From Paenibacillus donghaensis (GTDB taxonomy: Bacteria; Bacillota; Bacilli; Paenibacillales; Paenibacillaceae): a DNA stretch of 64,000 bases. Shown piece by piece: positions 1-9,389 of this stretch. The notes under the pieces were generated by a model. It ran no database searches. It was not told where the DNA came from and was given only the letters and a program-made list of their open reading frames with translations. How positions within the stretch are numbered: position 1 is the first letter of the stretch; every line of letters starts with the position of its first letter. The translations under genes and the position numbers were made by a program. Location of the stretch: positions 2,232,001 to 2,296,000 of the forward strand of contig NZ_CP021780.1 of NCBI RefSeq assembly GCF_002192415.1. The letters are read 5' to 3'.

Positions 1-1119
1 CTGGGCTTCATCCAGATCCTTCTTCAGGTTGGTCAGCTTCTTGATGTTCTTGCTGCGCTCATTGCCGAGGAAGCGGATCAGGTCGCTTACGCGCTGCTTC
101 ACGGTATCCCGCTCGGCCTTGTCCCCGTAATAATCCTCCATGCACTCGCTGATGGAGCTGTATGGCTTTGCGTTCTCCTGAATCTGCAGCAGCGGCACCG
201 CCGAGAAAATCATCTTGCCCTTGCTGCTCGGTCCCGCCACCGGTGTGAACCTGCACGCGCGGACCGGCTCCATCACGGTATCGAAAGCTTCCCAGAGCCG
301 GAGGGGGAAGTCCTCCCCAAACGGACCGTCATAGGCGCCTCCCGATTCCTTGAAACGCAGCATGATCTCGCCGGCGATCAGCGGACTCATGCCGCTGAAG
401 GCATGGACCATCCAGCCGACCGGATTCCCTGAGGGAGAAGGCCCGCCGGAGCCGTCGGCAGGCTGCTCCTCCAGGCTCTTCAGCAGATTGGCTAGCTCTC
501 CCTCGATAACCTCTTCAGGCTCCGATTCTTCTTCAGCGCCTTCCAGCAGAGCCGCTTCCTCGGCTGCGGCAATCAGCTGGACGAACTGCTCCTTGCCAAC
601 CGCCAGCGGATTCAGCTTATGCTGCTGCGGCGGCTCTGTGTAGGACACGCCAGGCATAACCACGCGGTAGCTGCTGATGGATGGCGTGACATGATGAATG
701 CCGTCGATAATGGTGCCTGTGGCCTGATCGGTAAGAATAATATTGCTGTGACGGCCCATCAGTTCGATGATGATCGTTTTGGCGGAAAGATCTCCCAGCT
801 CATCCCGGCTCTTGATGCTGATATGTATTATCCGCTCCATACCGACCTGGGTGATGCTCTCAATGGTTCCGCCTTCACAATGCTTGCGCAGCAGCATGCA
901 GAACATCGGGGCGTCCGAAGGATTCAGACTGCTGCGTTCAGTCAGATGCAGTCGCGGGTAAGTTGGGTTGGCCGACAGCAGCAGCTTGCCGCCACCGAAG
1001 CCACGCAGAATAAAGATAAGATCGTGAGTGCTTGGCTGATATATTTTGCCTATTCGCGCACCTGTAAAAGCCTGCAATTCGTGCACGATAGCGCGGGTTA
1101 CAATGCCGTCCAATGCCAT
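1..1119 (-). CDS. rqcH: RqcH/NFACT ribosome quality-control protein, N-terminal part (gene runs off the left edge)
   Basis: The reverse strand from 1119 to the window edge is an uninterrupted frame of 373 codons starting MALDGIVTRAIVHEL. An AGGAGAG ribosome-binding site precedes the ATG. The translation has the NFACT-N features of the YloA/FbpA/RqcH family, including LLLSANPTYPRLHLT near residues 45-60 and MGRHSNIILTD near 125. The family binds obstructed 50S subunits and recruits tRNA-Ala to add C-terminal alanine tails to stalled peptides; older annotations call it fibronectin-binding protein. Roughly the last 200 residues, including the NFACT-R domain, lie outside the window. It is divergent from the Ca2+ ATPase gene, matching the yloA-yloB neighbourhood of Bacillus subtilis. 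Family identity is confident; function is transferred from the family. Confidence 0.9.
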   Translation of the reverse strand, partial: MALDGIVTRAIVHELQAFTGARIGKIYQPSTHDLIFILRGFGGGKLLLSANPTYPRLHLTERSSLNPSDAPMFCMLLRKHCEGGTIESITQVGMERIIHISIKSRDELGDLSAKTIIIELMGRHSNIILTDQATGTIIDGIHHVTPSISSYRVVMPGVSYTEPPQQHKLNPLAVGKEQFVQLIAAAEEAALLEGAEEESEPEEVIEGELANLLKSLEEQPADGSGGPSPSGNPVGWMVHAFSGMSPLIAGEIMLRFKESGGAYDGPFGEDFPLRLWEAFDTVMEPVRACRFTPVAGPSSKGKMIFSAVPLLQIQENAKPYSSISECMEDYYGDKAERDTVKQRVSDLIRFLGNERSKNIKKLTNLKKDLDEAQ

Positions 1120-1314
1120 GTTACAGCTCTCCTGCCTTCCTTGAAATAAAGTTCTTGCCCCTCTATGATGCCACACTTGGGGACATTTGCGCAAAAGCGG
1201 CAGTCCGGTTGCAGTGATATTTCGGGACGACCCTGAATACACTTGGTCTTGAACAGGTGGAAAAGCTGTGCGCCGCCGGAAGTCAAGAAACGACCGGGAG
1301 GGGAAAGAATAATT

Positions 1315-4131
1315 ATGGAACAAAAAAGTTGGCACCGGCTCGGTGCAGAGGAGCTGCAGGAACTATTCAAGGTTCATCCGACAGCAGGCCTGAGCGGAGA
1401 GGATGCCGCAGAGCGGCGCAAAGAAAGCGGGCTTAATGAGCTGTCGGAAGGCAAAACGGTCTCGCCGCTGACCCTGCTGCTGAATCAGTTCAAGGATTTC
1501 ATGGTGCTGGTGCTGATGGGTGCGACGCTGGTTTCGGGGCTGCTGGGCGAATACCTGGACGCCATCACGATTATCGCCATTATTCTGCTCAACGGAGTGC
1601 TGGGCTTCGTCCAGGAATTCCGCGCCGAACGTTCATTGCGCGCCTTGAAGCAGCTGTCCGCGCCTACGGCAAAGGTCATGAGGGCAGGCAAAAGCGAGGT
1701 GATTGCAGCCAAGCTGCTCGTTCCGGGGGATATTGTGCTGCTGGAGAGCGGGGACCGGATTCCGGCCGATGTGCGGTGGCTGCAATGCAGTGCGCTGTAT
1801 GTGGAAGAATCGGCGCTCACCGGTGAATCGCTGCCGGTTTCGAAACATTCGCAAGCCATCCACGCTGAGGAGATCCCGCTTGGCGATCAGAAGAATCTGG
1901 GCTTCATGGGCACGATGGTGACCCGGGGAACCGGACGGGCCATGGTCATTCGAACCGGAATGAATACGGAAATGGGCAAAATCGCCGATCTGATTCAAAA
2001 TACGGACAGCCAGGAAACGCCGCTGCAGCATCGGCTGGAGCAGCTGGGCAAAATCCTGATCTATGTCTCGCTTGGCTTGACGATTGTGGTAGTCGCCGCC
2101 GGTATTCTGCATGGACAGCCTGCCACAGCGATGTTTCTGGCAGGGGTGAGTCTGGCCGTGGCTGCCATTCCCGAAGGGCTGCCTGCGATTGTGACCATTG
2201 CGCTTGCGCTGGGTGTGCAGCGCATGATCAAACGCAAGGCCATTGTCCGCAAGCTGCCTTCGGTGGAGACGCTGGGCTGCGCTTCGGTTATCTGCTCTGA
2301 CAAGACAGGCACACTTACCCAGAACAAGATGACTGTAACCCGGCTCTGGACCGCAGGCCGTGCGCTGGAGGTGACGGGTGAAGGGTACGCCCCTGCAGGA
2401 CATGTGCTGGAGAAGGGCAAAGCAGTCGATTTGAAGAATGACCAGAGCCTGCGGCGGATGTTGCAGATCGGGGCCTTGTGCAGCAATGCCGAGATTATTG
2501 AGACCTTGCCTCAGGAAACGAGAGGCAAGCGCAAAGGGAAGGATGCAGGCAGCGATACGGATATGGCAAGCCAGAGCGTGTGGGAACTGAAGGGCGACCC
2601 CACCGAAGGCGCCCTGGTAGCTCTATCGGCCAAGATGGGGCTTACCTCGCAGTCGCTGGCCGTCACTTTTACGCGGGAGCGTGAATTTCCGTTTGACTCG
2701 GAGCGCAAGCTGATGTCCGTGATCGCCGCCCATCCGGGCGGGCGGATGGTCTGCACCAAAGGCGCGCCGGACGTGCTGCTGGGACGCTGCTCCTATATGT
2801 TGTGGGAAGGCGTGGTGGTGCCCTGCACTCCTACGCTGCGCCAGAAGGTGCTGGATGCCAATGAGCAGATGGCATCAGGCGCACTGCGTGTGCTGGGCAT
2901 GGCTTACCGTGAGCTGCGTTCGAGCGAGAAGGCGGACAGTGAGCAGGATGCCGAATGCCAGCTGATCTTTGCCGGTCTGGCCGGCATGATCGACCCGCCG
3001 CGCCGCGAAGTGCGGGATGCGATCAGCGTTACCCGCAAGGCGGGGATCAAGACGGTGATGATCACCGGAGACCACGGCACGACCGCCGAGGCCATAGCCC
3101 ACCAACTCGGGATTCTGCAGCGCGGCGGCACGGTGCTGACCGGAAGCCAGCTGACCCGGATGAGCGACGACGATCTCGACAAGGTTTCGGACAGTGTGTA
3201 TGTGTATGCCCGTGTGTCCCCTGAGCACAAGCTGCGGATTGTGAAGTCCCTGCAGCGGCATGGCCATGTGGTGGCAATGACCGGGGATGGGGTCAACGAT
3301 GCGCCGGCCATCAAGGCGGCGGATATCGGCATCTCGATGGGCATCACCGGAACGGATGTAACCAAGGAGGCCTCTTCACTCATTCTCGCAGACGACAACT
3401 TCTCTACGATTGTGGCTGCGATAGAAGAAGGCCGCAACATCTATGAGAATATCCGCAAGTTCATCCGGTATCTGCTGGCCTCCAATGTTGGAGAGATTCT
3501 CACCATGTTCTTCGCAATGATGCTGGGTCTGCCGTTGCCTCTGGTGCCGATCCAGATCCTGTGGGTCAATCTGGTCACGGACGGGCTGCCAGCGATGGCG
3601 CTGGGGGTGGACCAGCCGGAGAAGGATCTGATGGAGCACAAGCCGCGCGGAGCCAAAGAGAACATCTTCGCCCGCCGCCTCGGCTGGAAGATTGTCAGCC
3701 GCGGCCTGCTGATCGGCCTGTGCACACTGGGCGCCTTCTGGCTGACCCTTCGGGTTACGCCTGATCATCCGGCCCAGCTGGTGCGTGCCCAATCGGTAGC
3801 CTTCGCCACGCTCGTAATGGCTCAGCTCATTCACGTCTTCGATTGCCGCAGCTCCCGTTCGGTCTTCCACCGCAATCCGTTCCAGAATAAATATCTGGTA
3901 CTGGCTGTGCTCTCCTCAGTGCTGCTGATGCTGGCCGTGATGTATTTCCCGCCGCTTCAGCCGGTCTTCAAGACCGTGCCGCTGGTGTTCCGCGAATGGT
4001 GCCTGGTGTTTGTAATGGCCGGAATTCCGACCTTCCTAATGGGTGCCGGCAGCGTGTGGAGCGGCAAACGCAGCAGAAACCGCCGCAGCGGCAGCAGCCG
4101 GGTGATAAAAAGTACAAAAATTTCAGCATAA
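1315..4131 (+). CDS. Ca2+-transporting P-type ATPase (type IIA, YloB/PacL-like)
   Basis: This 938-residue integral membrane pump belongs to the P2A family, which exports Ca2+ from the cytoplasm at the cost of ATP. The cation-ATPase N-terminal domain (about 1-70) is followed by the actuator TGES motif near residue 170, PEGLPA in transmembrane helix 4, the phosphorylated aspartate D329 in DKTGT, and [10 protein letters not shown] in the hinge. NLVTDGLPA in helix 6 matches the SERCA calcium-site signature. The ATG at 1315 is chosen because GGGAGGGG precedes it; a frame-compatible start at 1243 has no such site. Its position next to rqcH matches B. subtilis yloB. A second ATPase of the same type lies at 35.1-37.8 kb. 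Ca2+ specificity is inferred from motifs; Mn2+ transport is possible. Confidence 0.92.
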   Translation: MEQKSWHRLGAEELQELFKVHPTAGLSGEDAAERRKESGLNELSEGKTVSPLTLLLNQFKDFMVLVLMGATLVSGLLGEYLDAITIIAIILLNGVLGFVQEFRAERSLRALKQLSAPTAKVMRAGKSEVIAAKLLVPGDIVLLESGDRIPADVRWLQCSALYVEESALTGESLPVSKHSQAIHAEEIPLGDQKNLGFMGTMVTRGTGRAMVIRTGMNTEMGKIADLIQNTDSQETPLQHRLEQLGKILIYVSLGLTIVVVAAGILHGQPATAMFLAGVSLAVAAIPEGLPAIVTIALALGVQRMIKRKAIVRKLPSVETLGCASVICSDKTGTLTQNKMTVTRLWTAGRALEVTGEGYAPAGHVLEKGKAVDLKNDQSLRRMLQIGALCSNAEIIETLPQETRGKRKGKDAGSDTDMASQSVWELKGDPTEGALVALSAKMGLTSQSLAVTFTREREFPFDSERKLMSVIAAHPGGRMVCTKGAPDVLLGRCSYMLWEGVVVPCTPTLRQKVLDANEQMASGALRVLGMAYRELRSSEKADSEQDAECQLIFAGLAGMIDPPRREVRDAISVTRKAGIKTVMITGDHGTTAEAIAHQLGILQRGGTVLTGSQLTRMSDDDLDKVSDSVYVYARVSPEHKLRIVKSLQRHGHVVAMTGDGVNDAPAIKAADIGISMGITGTDVTKEASSLILADDNFSTIVAAIEEGRNIYENIRKFIRYLLASNVGEILTMFFAMMLGLPLPLVPIQILWVNLVTDGLPAMALGVDQPEKDLMEHKPRGAKENIFARRLGWKIVSRGLLIGLCTLGAFWLTLRVTPDHPAQLVRAQSVAFATLVMAQLIHVFDCRSSRSVFHRNPFQNKYLVLAVLSSVLLMLAVMYFPPLQPVFKTVPLVFREWCLVFVMAGIPTFLMGAGSVWSGKRSRNRRSGSSRVIKSTKISA

Positions 4132-4179
4132 AGTCAATAGCATTGGCTCACTCCTTAAGGTATGCTAGCTCTACGGAAT

Positions 4180-4211
4180 GAACTTAGCAAACCTTGAACT
4201 TACCAAACCTT
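4180..4211 (+). repeat. Tandem 16-bp direct repeat just before dapF
   Basis: Two adjacent 16-base units, 4180-4195 and 4196-4211, differ at one position (GAACTTAGCAAACCTT and GAACTTACCAAACCTT). The second copy ends next to the TTAGGAG ribosome-binding site of dapF. It could be a simple duplication or a paired protein-binding site; nothing else in the sequence decides this. Confidence 0.7.
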
Positions 4212-4226
4212 TAGGAGTGGACCCCA

Positions 4227-5063
4227 GTGGAATTTACGAAAATGCATGGACTCGGGAATGATTTTATCGTCGTTTATGGCGAGCAGGAGCTGCCGGCGAA
4301 CGCGCCGGAGCTGGCGATAGCCCTCTGCAACCGGTTCTTCGGTATCGGAGCGGACGGACTTGTCTACATCCTGCCGTCAGAACGCGGAGATTATATGATG
4401 CGGATTATGAACTCGGACGGCTCGGAAGCCGAGCAATGCGGCAACGCGATTCGCTGCGTATCCAAATATGTGTATGACCGGGGCCTCGTCAGCTCGGAGC
4501 AGATTGTTATTGAAACGATCGGTGCCGGTGAGCAAAAGGTTACGTTGAAGGTGAACGACGGGGTTGTCGAGACCGTTACAGTTGATATGGGCGAGCCTGT
4601 GCTGGCTGGACTGCAGATTCCGGTCGCCATCGATGCGGAGTCTGTGCTCGACCAGACGATTGAAGCGGATGGCAGAGAGTTCCGTTTCACGGCCGTCTCC
4701 ATGGGCAACCCGCATTGCGTGATCTATGTGGACGATGCCGTTACCTTTGATCTGGCGGCATGGGGGCCGAAGCTTGAGGTGCATCCCCTGTTCCCGCGCA
4801 AGGTGAATGTTGAATTCGCCACGGTTCGGAGCCGCAGCCATGTCGACATGCGGGTATGGGAACGCGGAGCCGGACCCACCCTGGCGTGCGGAACCGGTGC
4901 CTGTGCAACGCTGGTCTCCTCGGTGCTGAACGGGCTTACCGACCGTGCGGCCAAGATCAGCCTGAAGGGCGGCGATCTGGAGATTGAATGGAATGAAGCC
5001 GACAATCATGTGTATATGACCGGACCTGCAGAAGTGGTTTACACAGGTACCGTCTCCATCTAG
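4227..5063 (+). CDS. dapF: Diaminopimelate epimerase
   Basis: DapF interconverts LL- and meso-diaminopimelate in the lysine and peptidoglycan-precursor pathway. The 278-residue length is normal. The two catalytic cysteines are visible as C71 in EQCGNAIRC and C221 in ACGTGACAT, and the N-terminus MEFTKMHGLGNDFIVV is typical. The start codon is GTG at 4227 with TTAGGAG ahead of it. A hairpin-and-T-run terminator follows at about 5081, so the gene ends its transcription unit. In B. subtilis dapF is not located in the yloA-recG block, so its placement here differs. Confidence 0.96.
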   Translation: MEFTKMHGLGNDFIVVYGEQELPANAPELAIALCNRFFGIGADGLVYILPSERGDYMMRIMNSDGSEAEQCGNAIRCVSKYVYDRGLVSSEQIVIETIGAGEQKVTLKVNDGVVETVTVDMGEPVLAGLQIPVAIDAESVLDQTIEADGREFRFTAVSMGNPHCVIYVDDAVTFDLAAWGPKLEVHPLFPRKVNVEFATVRSRSHVDMRVWERGAGPTLACGTGACATLVSSVLNGLTDRAAKISLKGGDLEIEWNEADNHVYMTGPAEVVYTGTVSI

Positions 5064-5080
5064 GGAGTTCCCAAGACACA

Positions 5081-5129
5081 AGAAGCTATGACGAAGCAGA
5101 TATTCTGCTGCGGCCATAGCTTCTTTTTC
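5081..5129 (+). terminator. Intrinsic terminator after dapF
   Basis: GAAGCTATG at 5082-5090 pairs with CATAGCTTC around 5115-5123, with an inner AGCAGA/TCTGCT stem, followed by a TTTTTC run. It separates dapF from the germination operon. Confidence 0.85.
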
Positions 5130-5141
5130 TATGTCCATGGC

Positions 5142-5171
5142 GAATAATGGCAAAGCAGCGGGCAAATACTA
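5142..5171 (+). promoter_or_regulatory. Possible sigma-G (forespore) promoter of the germination operon
   Basis: GAATA at 5142-5146 and AATACTA at 5165-5171 are separated by 18 bases. This resembles the sigma-G pattern (gHATR, 17-18 bases, cATWHTA) and lies about 30 bases before the first ger gene. Germinant-receptor operons are known sigma-G targets. The match is by eye and imperfect in the first base of the -10 element. Confidence 0.4.
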
Positions 5172-5202
5172 ACGTGAATTCTCTCGCGGAAGGAGTGGTG
5201 AT

Positions 5203-6840
5203 GTGATCAAGAATCCGTATTCGGGCAAAAGAAAAGCTGGTGCTCCCGGCGATCCAGCAGGTGCTGTAAGCTTCAGCCTTACCGGGGATCTGGCGCAGGA
5301 TCTGGACAATATAGCGAACGAGCTTGGCAACAGTCCGGACCTGAAGATCCGTAAAGTCTGGGTAGGCAGCTCCCGCCCGGTGCAGACCGCTGCCATTCAT
5401 CTCAGTGCGCTGGCGGATGCGGAGACGGTGAACGAATTCGTAATTGGCTCGCTGCTGCGCTGTACAGCAGAACTTGACAGCATGGACAGCTCGCAGCTGC
5501 CGGCACTGCCGGATTTCATCATGAACCGCGTTCTGGAGGCCGGAGAAGCGGAGCGGCAGGATGACTGGAAGGAGCTGCTGCTGGCTGTTCTCTCGGGCGA
5601 TACGGTCATTCTTGTAGATGGCTATGCACAGTCCATAATATGCGCTACCCGGGGCGGGGAGTGGAGGTCGGTCAGCGAGCCTACCTCGCAGCTGGTGGTG
5701 CGCGGGCCTAAGGACGGTTTCGTCGAATCTGTAGCCACCAACATTTCGCTTATCCGCCGCAGGATCAGATCGCCCAAGCTGCGGCTGGAATATACCAAGA
5801 TAGGCAGCGTAACCCAAACGCATGTGGCCTTAATGTACATACAAGACACAGCCAGCGAGGACTTGATCCGTGAGGTCAGGGAGCGGCTGCACAAGATCAG
5901 CATTGACGAAGTGCTTGAATCCGGCTTCATAGAGGAGCTGATCCAGGACAAGACCTTCACGCCGTTTCCTACCCTCTACAATTCAGAGCGGCCGGATGTG
6001 GCGGCGGGAAATCTGCTGGAAGGCCGGGTGGTGCTGATTGTGGACGGGACGCCATTTGTGCTGATTGCTCCGGCGGTATTCACGCAATTCTTCCAGTCCG
6101 CAGAAGATTACGCCCAGCGGTTTGATATTGCCATTCTGATGCGGCTGGTGCGCTATATGAGCTTTGTTGTGTTGATCCTGGGTCCTGCCGCCTATATTGC
6201 GCTCACTACCTACCATTATGAGATGATTCCGACCACACTGCTGATCAACCTGTTGTCCCAGCGTGAGAATGTACCTTTTCCGGCTTTTGTCGAGGCGATA
6301 ATCATGGAGATGACCTTTGAGATCCTGCGGGAGGCAGGCGTGCGGATGCCGCGGGTGATCGGGCAGACGGTTTCGGTTGTGGGGGCGCTGATTCTTGGAC
6401 AGGCTGTGGTGGATGCGGGCATTATCACTCCGATTATGGTTATCGTGGTCGCACTGACCGGTATCGCCAGCTTTGCCATCCCGGCTTACAATATAGCGAT
6501 TGCCGGACGGCTGATCCGGTTTGCTTTTCTGCTGCTGGCCGGAATGTTCGGTTTCTTCGGCATCACCCTGGGTCTGATTATTCTGGTTGCCCATATGAAC
6601 AGCCTGCGCTCTTTCGGGGTTCCCTATTTATCACCGTTTGTGCCGCTGTCCGTCAAAGGGCAGAAGGACACCCTGCTCCGATTCCCAATCTGGCTGATGA
6701 AGCCCGATAAGTCGCCGCAGCAGATGATGAAGGAATTGCCCTTGTACATGAAGGTTACGACAGGCAATGAATCCGAAATTGCACCCTCCATCCGTAAGAA
6801 ATCGGAACAACAGGGAGAGAATCCGTATGATGAGCAATAA
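5203..6840 (+). CDS. Spore germination protein, GerAA/GerKA family (germinant receptor A subunit)
   Basis: This 545-residue protein has the GerA-family layout: a hydrophilic N-terminal half (about 1-300) and a membrane half with helices near 312-333 and several between about 390 and 465. It would sit in the spore inner membrane with its B and C partners and respond to germinants. The GTG start at 5203 follows GGAAGGAG. The gene overlaps the next one (GerAC-like) by 14 bases, so the three genes are translationally linked. The order here is A-C-B rather than A-B-C. The germinant cannot be deduced from sequence. Confidence 0.93.
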   Translation: MIKNPYSGKRKAGAPGDPAGAVSFSLTGDLAQDLDNIANELGNSPDLKIRKVWVGSSRPVQTAAIHLSALADAETVNEFVIGSLLRCTAELDSMDSSQLPALPDFIMNRVLEAGEAERQDDWKELLLAVLSGDTVILVDGYAQSIICATRGGEWRSVSEPTSQLVVRGPKDGFVESVATNISLIRRRIRSPKLRLEYTKIGSVTQTHVALMYIQDTASEDLIREVRERLHKISIDEVLESGFIEELIQDKTFTPFPTLYNSERPDVAAGNLLEGRVVLIVDGTPFVLIAPAVFTQFFQSAEDYAQRFDIAILMRLVRYMSFVVLILGPAAYIALTTYHYEMIPTTLLINLLSQRENVPFPAFVEAIIMEMTFEILREAGVRMPRVIGQTVSVVGALILGQAVVDAGIITPIMVIVVALTGIASFAIPAYNIAIAGRLIRFAFLLLAGMFGFFGITLGLIILVAHMNSLRSFGVPYLSPFVPLSVKGQKDTLLRFPIWLMKPDKSPQQMMKELPLYMKVTTGNESEIAPSIRKKSEQQGENPYDEQ

Positions 6841-8032
6841 GAGCCGGCTTGCTCTATGGCTGACGTTTCTCCAGCTGACGCTGCTGTTGACAGGGTGCTG
6901 GGACAGCGTTGAGCTGAACCGGCGGGCGATCGTATCGGGTGTTTCCATTGACAGAGGGCCGACCGAAGACACGAAATATAAGCTGTCCTTTCAAGTAATC
7001 GTCTCCGAAGAGATTTCCGGAGAGAATGCACGGAGCACCTCACCGGTTGCCTTGTACACCGGCAGTGGCCGTTCGATGTACGAAGCGCTCTCTAGCGCCT
7101 CCAGCCAGACGGCACGTTTCCTGTCCCTGGGGCATATCCGCGTCATCGTGATTTCTGAGGCTTTTGCCCGTGAGGGCATCAAAGATATTATGGATGTACT
7201 GGAACGGGAAAGTGATATGCGGCTGACCAGCCTTATTTTTATATCGCATGGCCAGGAGGCGGTCCAGACTATGTCAACAATGACTGTGTTCAGTAAAATC
7301 CCTTCAAATGATCTGGTAGAGAAACTGGATACCACCTCCAAGCTATTTGGGTATAATTTCAGAGTGGAAGTGGATGATGTGGTCCGGGGCATTCAGATGA
7401 ATGGAGGTGGGCCGATCATAAACGGGGTCTATGTCAGCGGGAATCTCGAGAAGGCAGATTCCAATGATAATGTAAAGACGATTGCACCGCAGTCCATTCT
7501 GCGCATCGCAGAAATTGCTGCCTTCAAGGGGGACAAGCTCAAGGGGTGGCTGGACGGCAGTACTGCGATCGGAACCTCCCTGCTTCATAACACAATCAGG
7601 CAGTACCCTGTGCTGCTGGAAGAGGGCGGAGGTTATAGCGCCTTCAGTATCTATAAGTCGCAGGTCAAGGTGTCGGCCGAAGGCGGTGACGCAGAACATC
7701 CGGTCATCCGCATCAAGGTTACACAGCAGGCGGCGTTGAAGGAATCTACGAACGGCAAGGATCTGACCCAACCCCGGGTGCTCACCGGGCTTGCCGATCA
7801 GCTGACAGCCAAGTGCCGCAGCCAGATCGAAGCAGCGATTGCAGCCGCACGGAAGCTGGAAAGTGATTATCTTGGATTCGGCGAGGCGGTGGAGCGCAGC
7901 CATCCCCGCGGCTGGAAGAAGGTGAAGGACCGCTGGGATCAGATTTTTCGCGAGTGTGAAATTGTGATTGAGGCGGATACGGTCATCAGGCATACCGATA
8001 TGCGCAGCAGAGCTTTTGAGATGAACCGCTGA
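6827..8032 (+). CDS. Spore germination lipoprotein, Ger(x)C family (C subunit)
   Basis: The 401-residue product starts with a lipoprotein signal peptide ending in LLLTGC, with lipidated C24 followed by the conserved W-D after the cysteine typical of GerAC proteins. The remainder is hydrophilic and matches the Ger(x)C architecture, for instance GVSIDRG near residue 40. The start at 6827 is supported by GGGAGAG upstream, although an upstream in-frame ATG at 6767 lies inside the A-subunit gene. It overlaps the A gene by 14 bases. The family is needed for receptor function and is anchored on the outer face of the spore inner membrane. Confidence 0.93.
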   Translation: MMSNKSRLALWLTFLQLTLLLTGCWDSVELNRRAIVSGVSIDRGPTEDTKYKLSFQVIVSEEISGENARSTSPVALYTGSGRSMYEALSSASSQTARFLSLGHIRVIVISEAFAREGIKDIMDVLERESDMRLTSLIFISHGQEAVQTMSTMTVFSKIPSNDLVEKLDTTSKLFGYNFRVEVDDVVRGIQMNGGGPIINGVYVSGNLEKADSNDNVKTIAPQSILRIAEIAAFKGDKLKGWLDGSTAIGTSLLHNTIRQYPVLLEEGGGYSAFSIYKSQVKVSAEGGDAEHPVIRIKVTQQAALKESTNGKDLTQPRVLTGLADQLTAKCRSQIEAAIAAARKLESDYLGFGEAVERSHPRGWKKVKDRWDQIFRECEIVIEADTVIRHTDMRSRAFEMNR

Positions 8033-8055
8033 AGGTGAGCAGGAAGGATATAGAA

Positions 8056-9156
8056 ATGGGAACGGTAAAGATTGGACTGCTGCAGTTTTTTTCAATAACC
8101 TTATTGTTCGAGCTGGGTACGGCTCTGGTCGTGAATCTGGGTATCGGGTCGGGAAAAGATGCCTGGCTCTCGATCCTGATCGGTGATGTGGCGGGTGTGA
8201 TTATATTTATGGGTTACGTATACCTCTACAAGAAGTATCCGACTCTGCCGCTTACCGGCTATACCCGCAAGCTGCTGGGCCGATACATCGGACAGCCAGT
8301 TTCCGTGCTGTATATCGTATGGTTTATCAACCTGGCGGCCCGTGACTTGCGGGATGGCAGCAGCATGCTGGCTATATCGACGATGCACGACACCCCGCTG
8401 TTTATCCTCAGTGCGGTGATGATTTTGTCTTGCTTTTACGTGCTGCATAAAGGGGTTGAGGTGCTTACGCGCACTTCGCTGGTCTTCTCGGGGCTGGTGC
8501 TGGTGATCGGCTTGTTCAGTATAATGATGCTGTTGCTGTCAGGGTCGATTAATTTGAACCGGCTGCTGCCTGTGCTGGAAGAGGGAATGAGGCCTGTGCT
8601 GTCGTCGGTGGCTCATCAGAGCTATATGTTTCCGTTTGGGGAGATGGTGGCTTTTACGATGCTGATGCCTCATCTGTCCAATGTGCGCAAAGGGCCTTGG
8701 GCCTTGATCGCAGGCATGGTTGTTGCGGGAGTGCTGCTGAGCCTGACGACGGCGATGAATATCTCCGTGCTTGGTGTCGATATCGTAGAGCGTTCCTCGC
8801 TTCCCTTAATGCCTTCGATCAGTAAAATCTCAATTTCGGACTTTATCCAGCGAGTGGATATTTTTGTGGTCATGGTGCTGATTATCGGGGTGTTTTTCAA
8901 AATCGCCGTATTTTTCGCGGCAGCCCTGATCGGAATTTCCGATGTGTTTGGGATTCCATACCGTAAAATGCTCTATCCGACTACGCTGATTATTCTGTTC
9001 ACCTCCATGCTGGATGCCCGCAGCTTCACCGAGCATTTGGATGAAGGAGGGAAGCTGCTGTATACGGTGTATCCGCTGTTTATGGTGCTGATTCCGCTGG
9101 TGCTGGTCATTGTGGCCGCAATTAAAAGTCACCGCTCCGCTCCCCGTCCGGGATAG
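8056..9156 (+). CDS. Spore germination permease, GerAB/GerKB family (B subunit)
   Basis: A hydrophobic protein of 366 residues with about ten membrane helices, belonging to the endospore-germination branch of the amino acid/polyamine transporter superfamily; the B subunit is thought to bind the germinant. The ATG at 8056 is preferred because AGGAAGG lies eight bases before it; a GTG at 8035 in the same frame gives seven more residues but has a poorer site. It is the third gene of the ger operon. Its 3' end overlaps, tail to tail, a small reverse-strand gene by 28 bases. Confidence 0.92.
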   Translation: MGTVKIGLLQFFSITLLFELGTALVVNLGIGSGKDAWLSILIGDVAGVIIFMGYVYLYKKYPTLPLTGYTRKLLGRYIGQPVSVLYIVWFINLAARDLRDGSSMLAISTMHDTPLFILSAVMILSCFYVLHKGVEVLTRTSLVFSGLVLVIGLFSIMMLLLSGSINLNRLLPVLEEGMRPVLSSVAHQSYMFPFGEMVAFTMLMPHLSNVRKGPWALIAGMVVAGVLLSLTTAMNISVLGVDIVERSSLPLMPSISKISISDFIQRVDIFVVMVLIIGVFFKIAVFFAAALIGISDVFGIPYRKMLYPTTLIILFTSMLDARSFTEHLDEGGKLLYTVYPLFMVLIPLVLVIVAAIKSHRSAPRPG

Positions 9157-9389
9157 CCGCCTTTGATCCAGAGCAGCAGATCGGGGAGGATCAGACACAG
9201 CAGCATAAGGCCTGCGGCGACCTTCTCAGAGGTGGTATACAGCAGATAATTCATAACCTTGGGAATGTTATGCAGCCCGTAACCAAACAGCCAATCACCC
9301 AAAAACAAATACAGCAGGCACAGCACCGACAGCAGCAGCAGAATGGCATATTTGCGCAGCAGCAGCTTCCGGGCTTTCTTCTTCATCAT
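9129..9389 (-). CDS. Small two-helix membrane protein of unknown function
   Basis: This reverse-strand gene encodes about 86 residues beginning MMKKKARKLLLRKYAILLL after one or two upstream codons. A perfect AGGAGG lies five bases before the ATG at 9389 (a GTG at 9395 overlaps that site and is unlikely). Two hydrophobic stretches are visible, about residues 13-35 and 55-75, with a basic N-terminus, suggesting a small inner-membrane protein. The family is not recognised. The 3' end overlaps the GerAB-like gene by 28 bases in convergent orientation. The strong ribosome-binding site and membrane-protein composition argue that it is real. Confidence 0.7.
   Translation of the reverse strand: MMKKKARKLLLRKYAILLLLSVLCLLYLFLGDWLFGYGLHNIPKVMNYLLYTTSEKVAAGLMLLCLILPDLLLWIKGGYPGRGAER

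Noticed and set aside
619..1149. 176-codon forward frame opposite rqcH
   Set aside because: Shadow of the reverse-strand RqcH frame, which translates into a recognisable NFACT-N domain.
1633..2403. 256-codon reverse-strand frame within the first Ca2+ ATPase gene
   Set aside because: Shadow of a high-GC coding frame; composition (many Arg, His, Gln) is unlike a real protein and the forward gene is certain.
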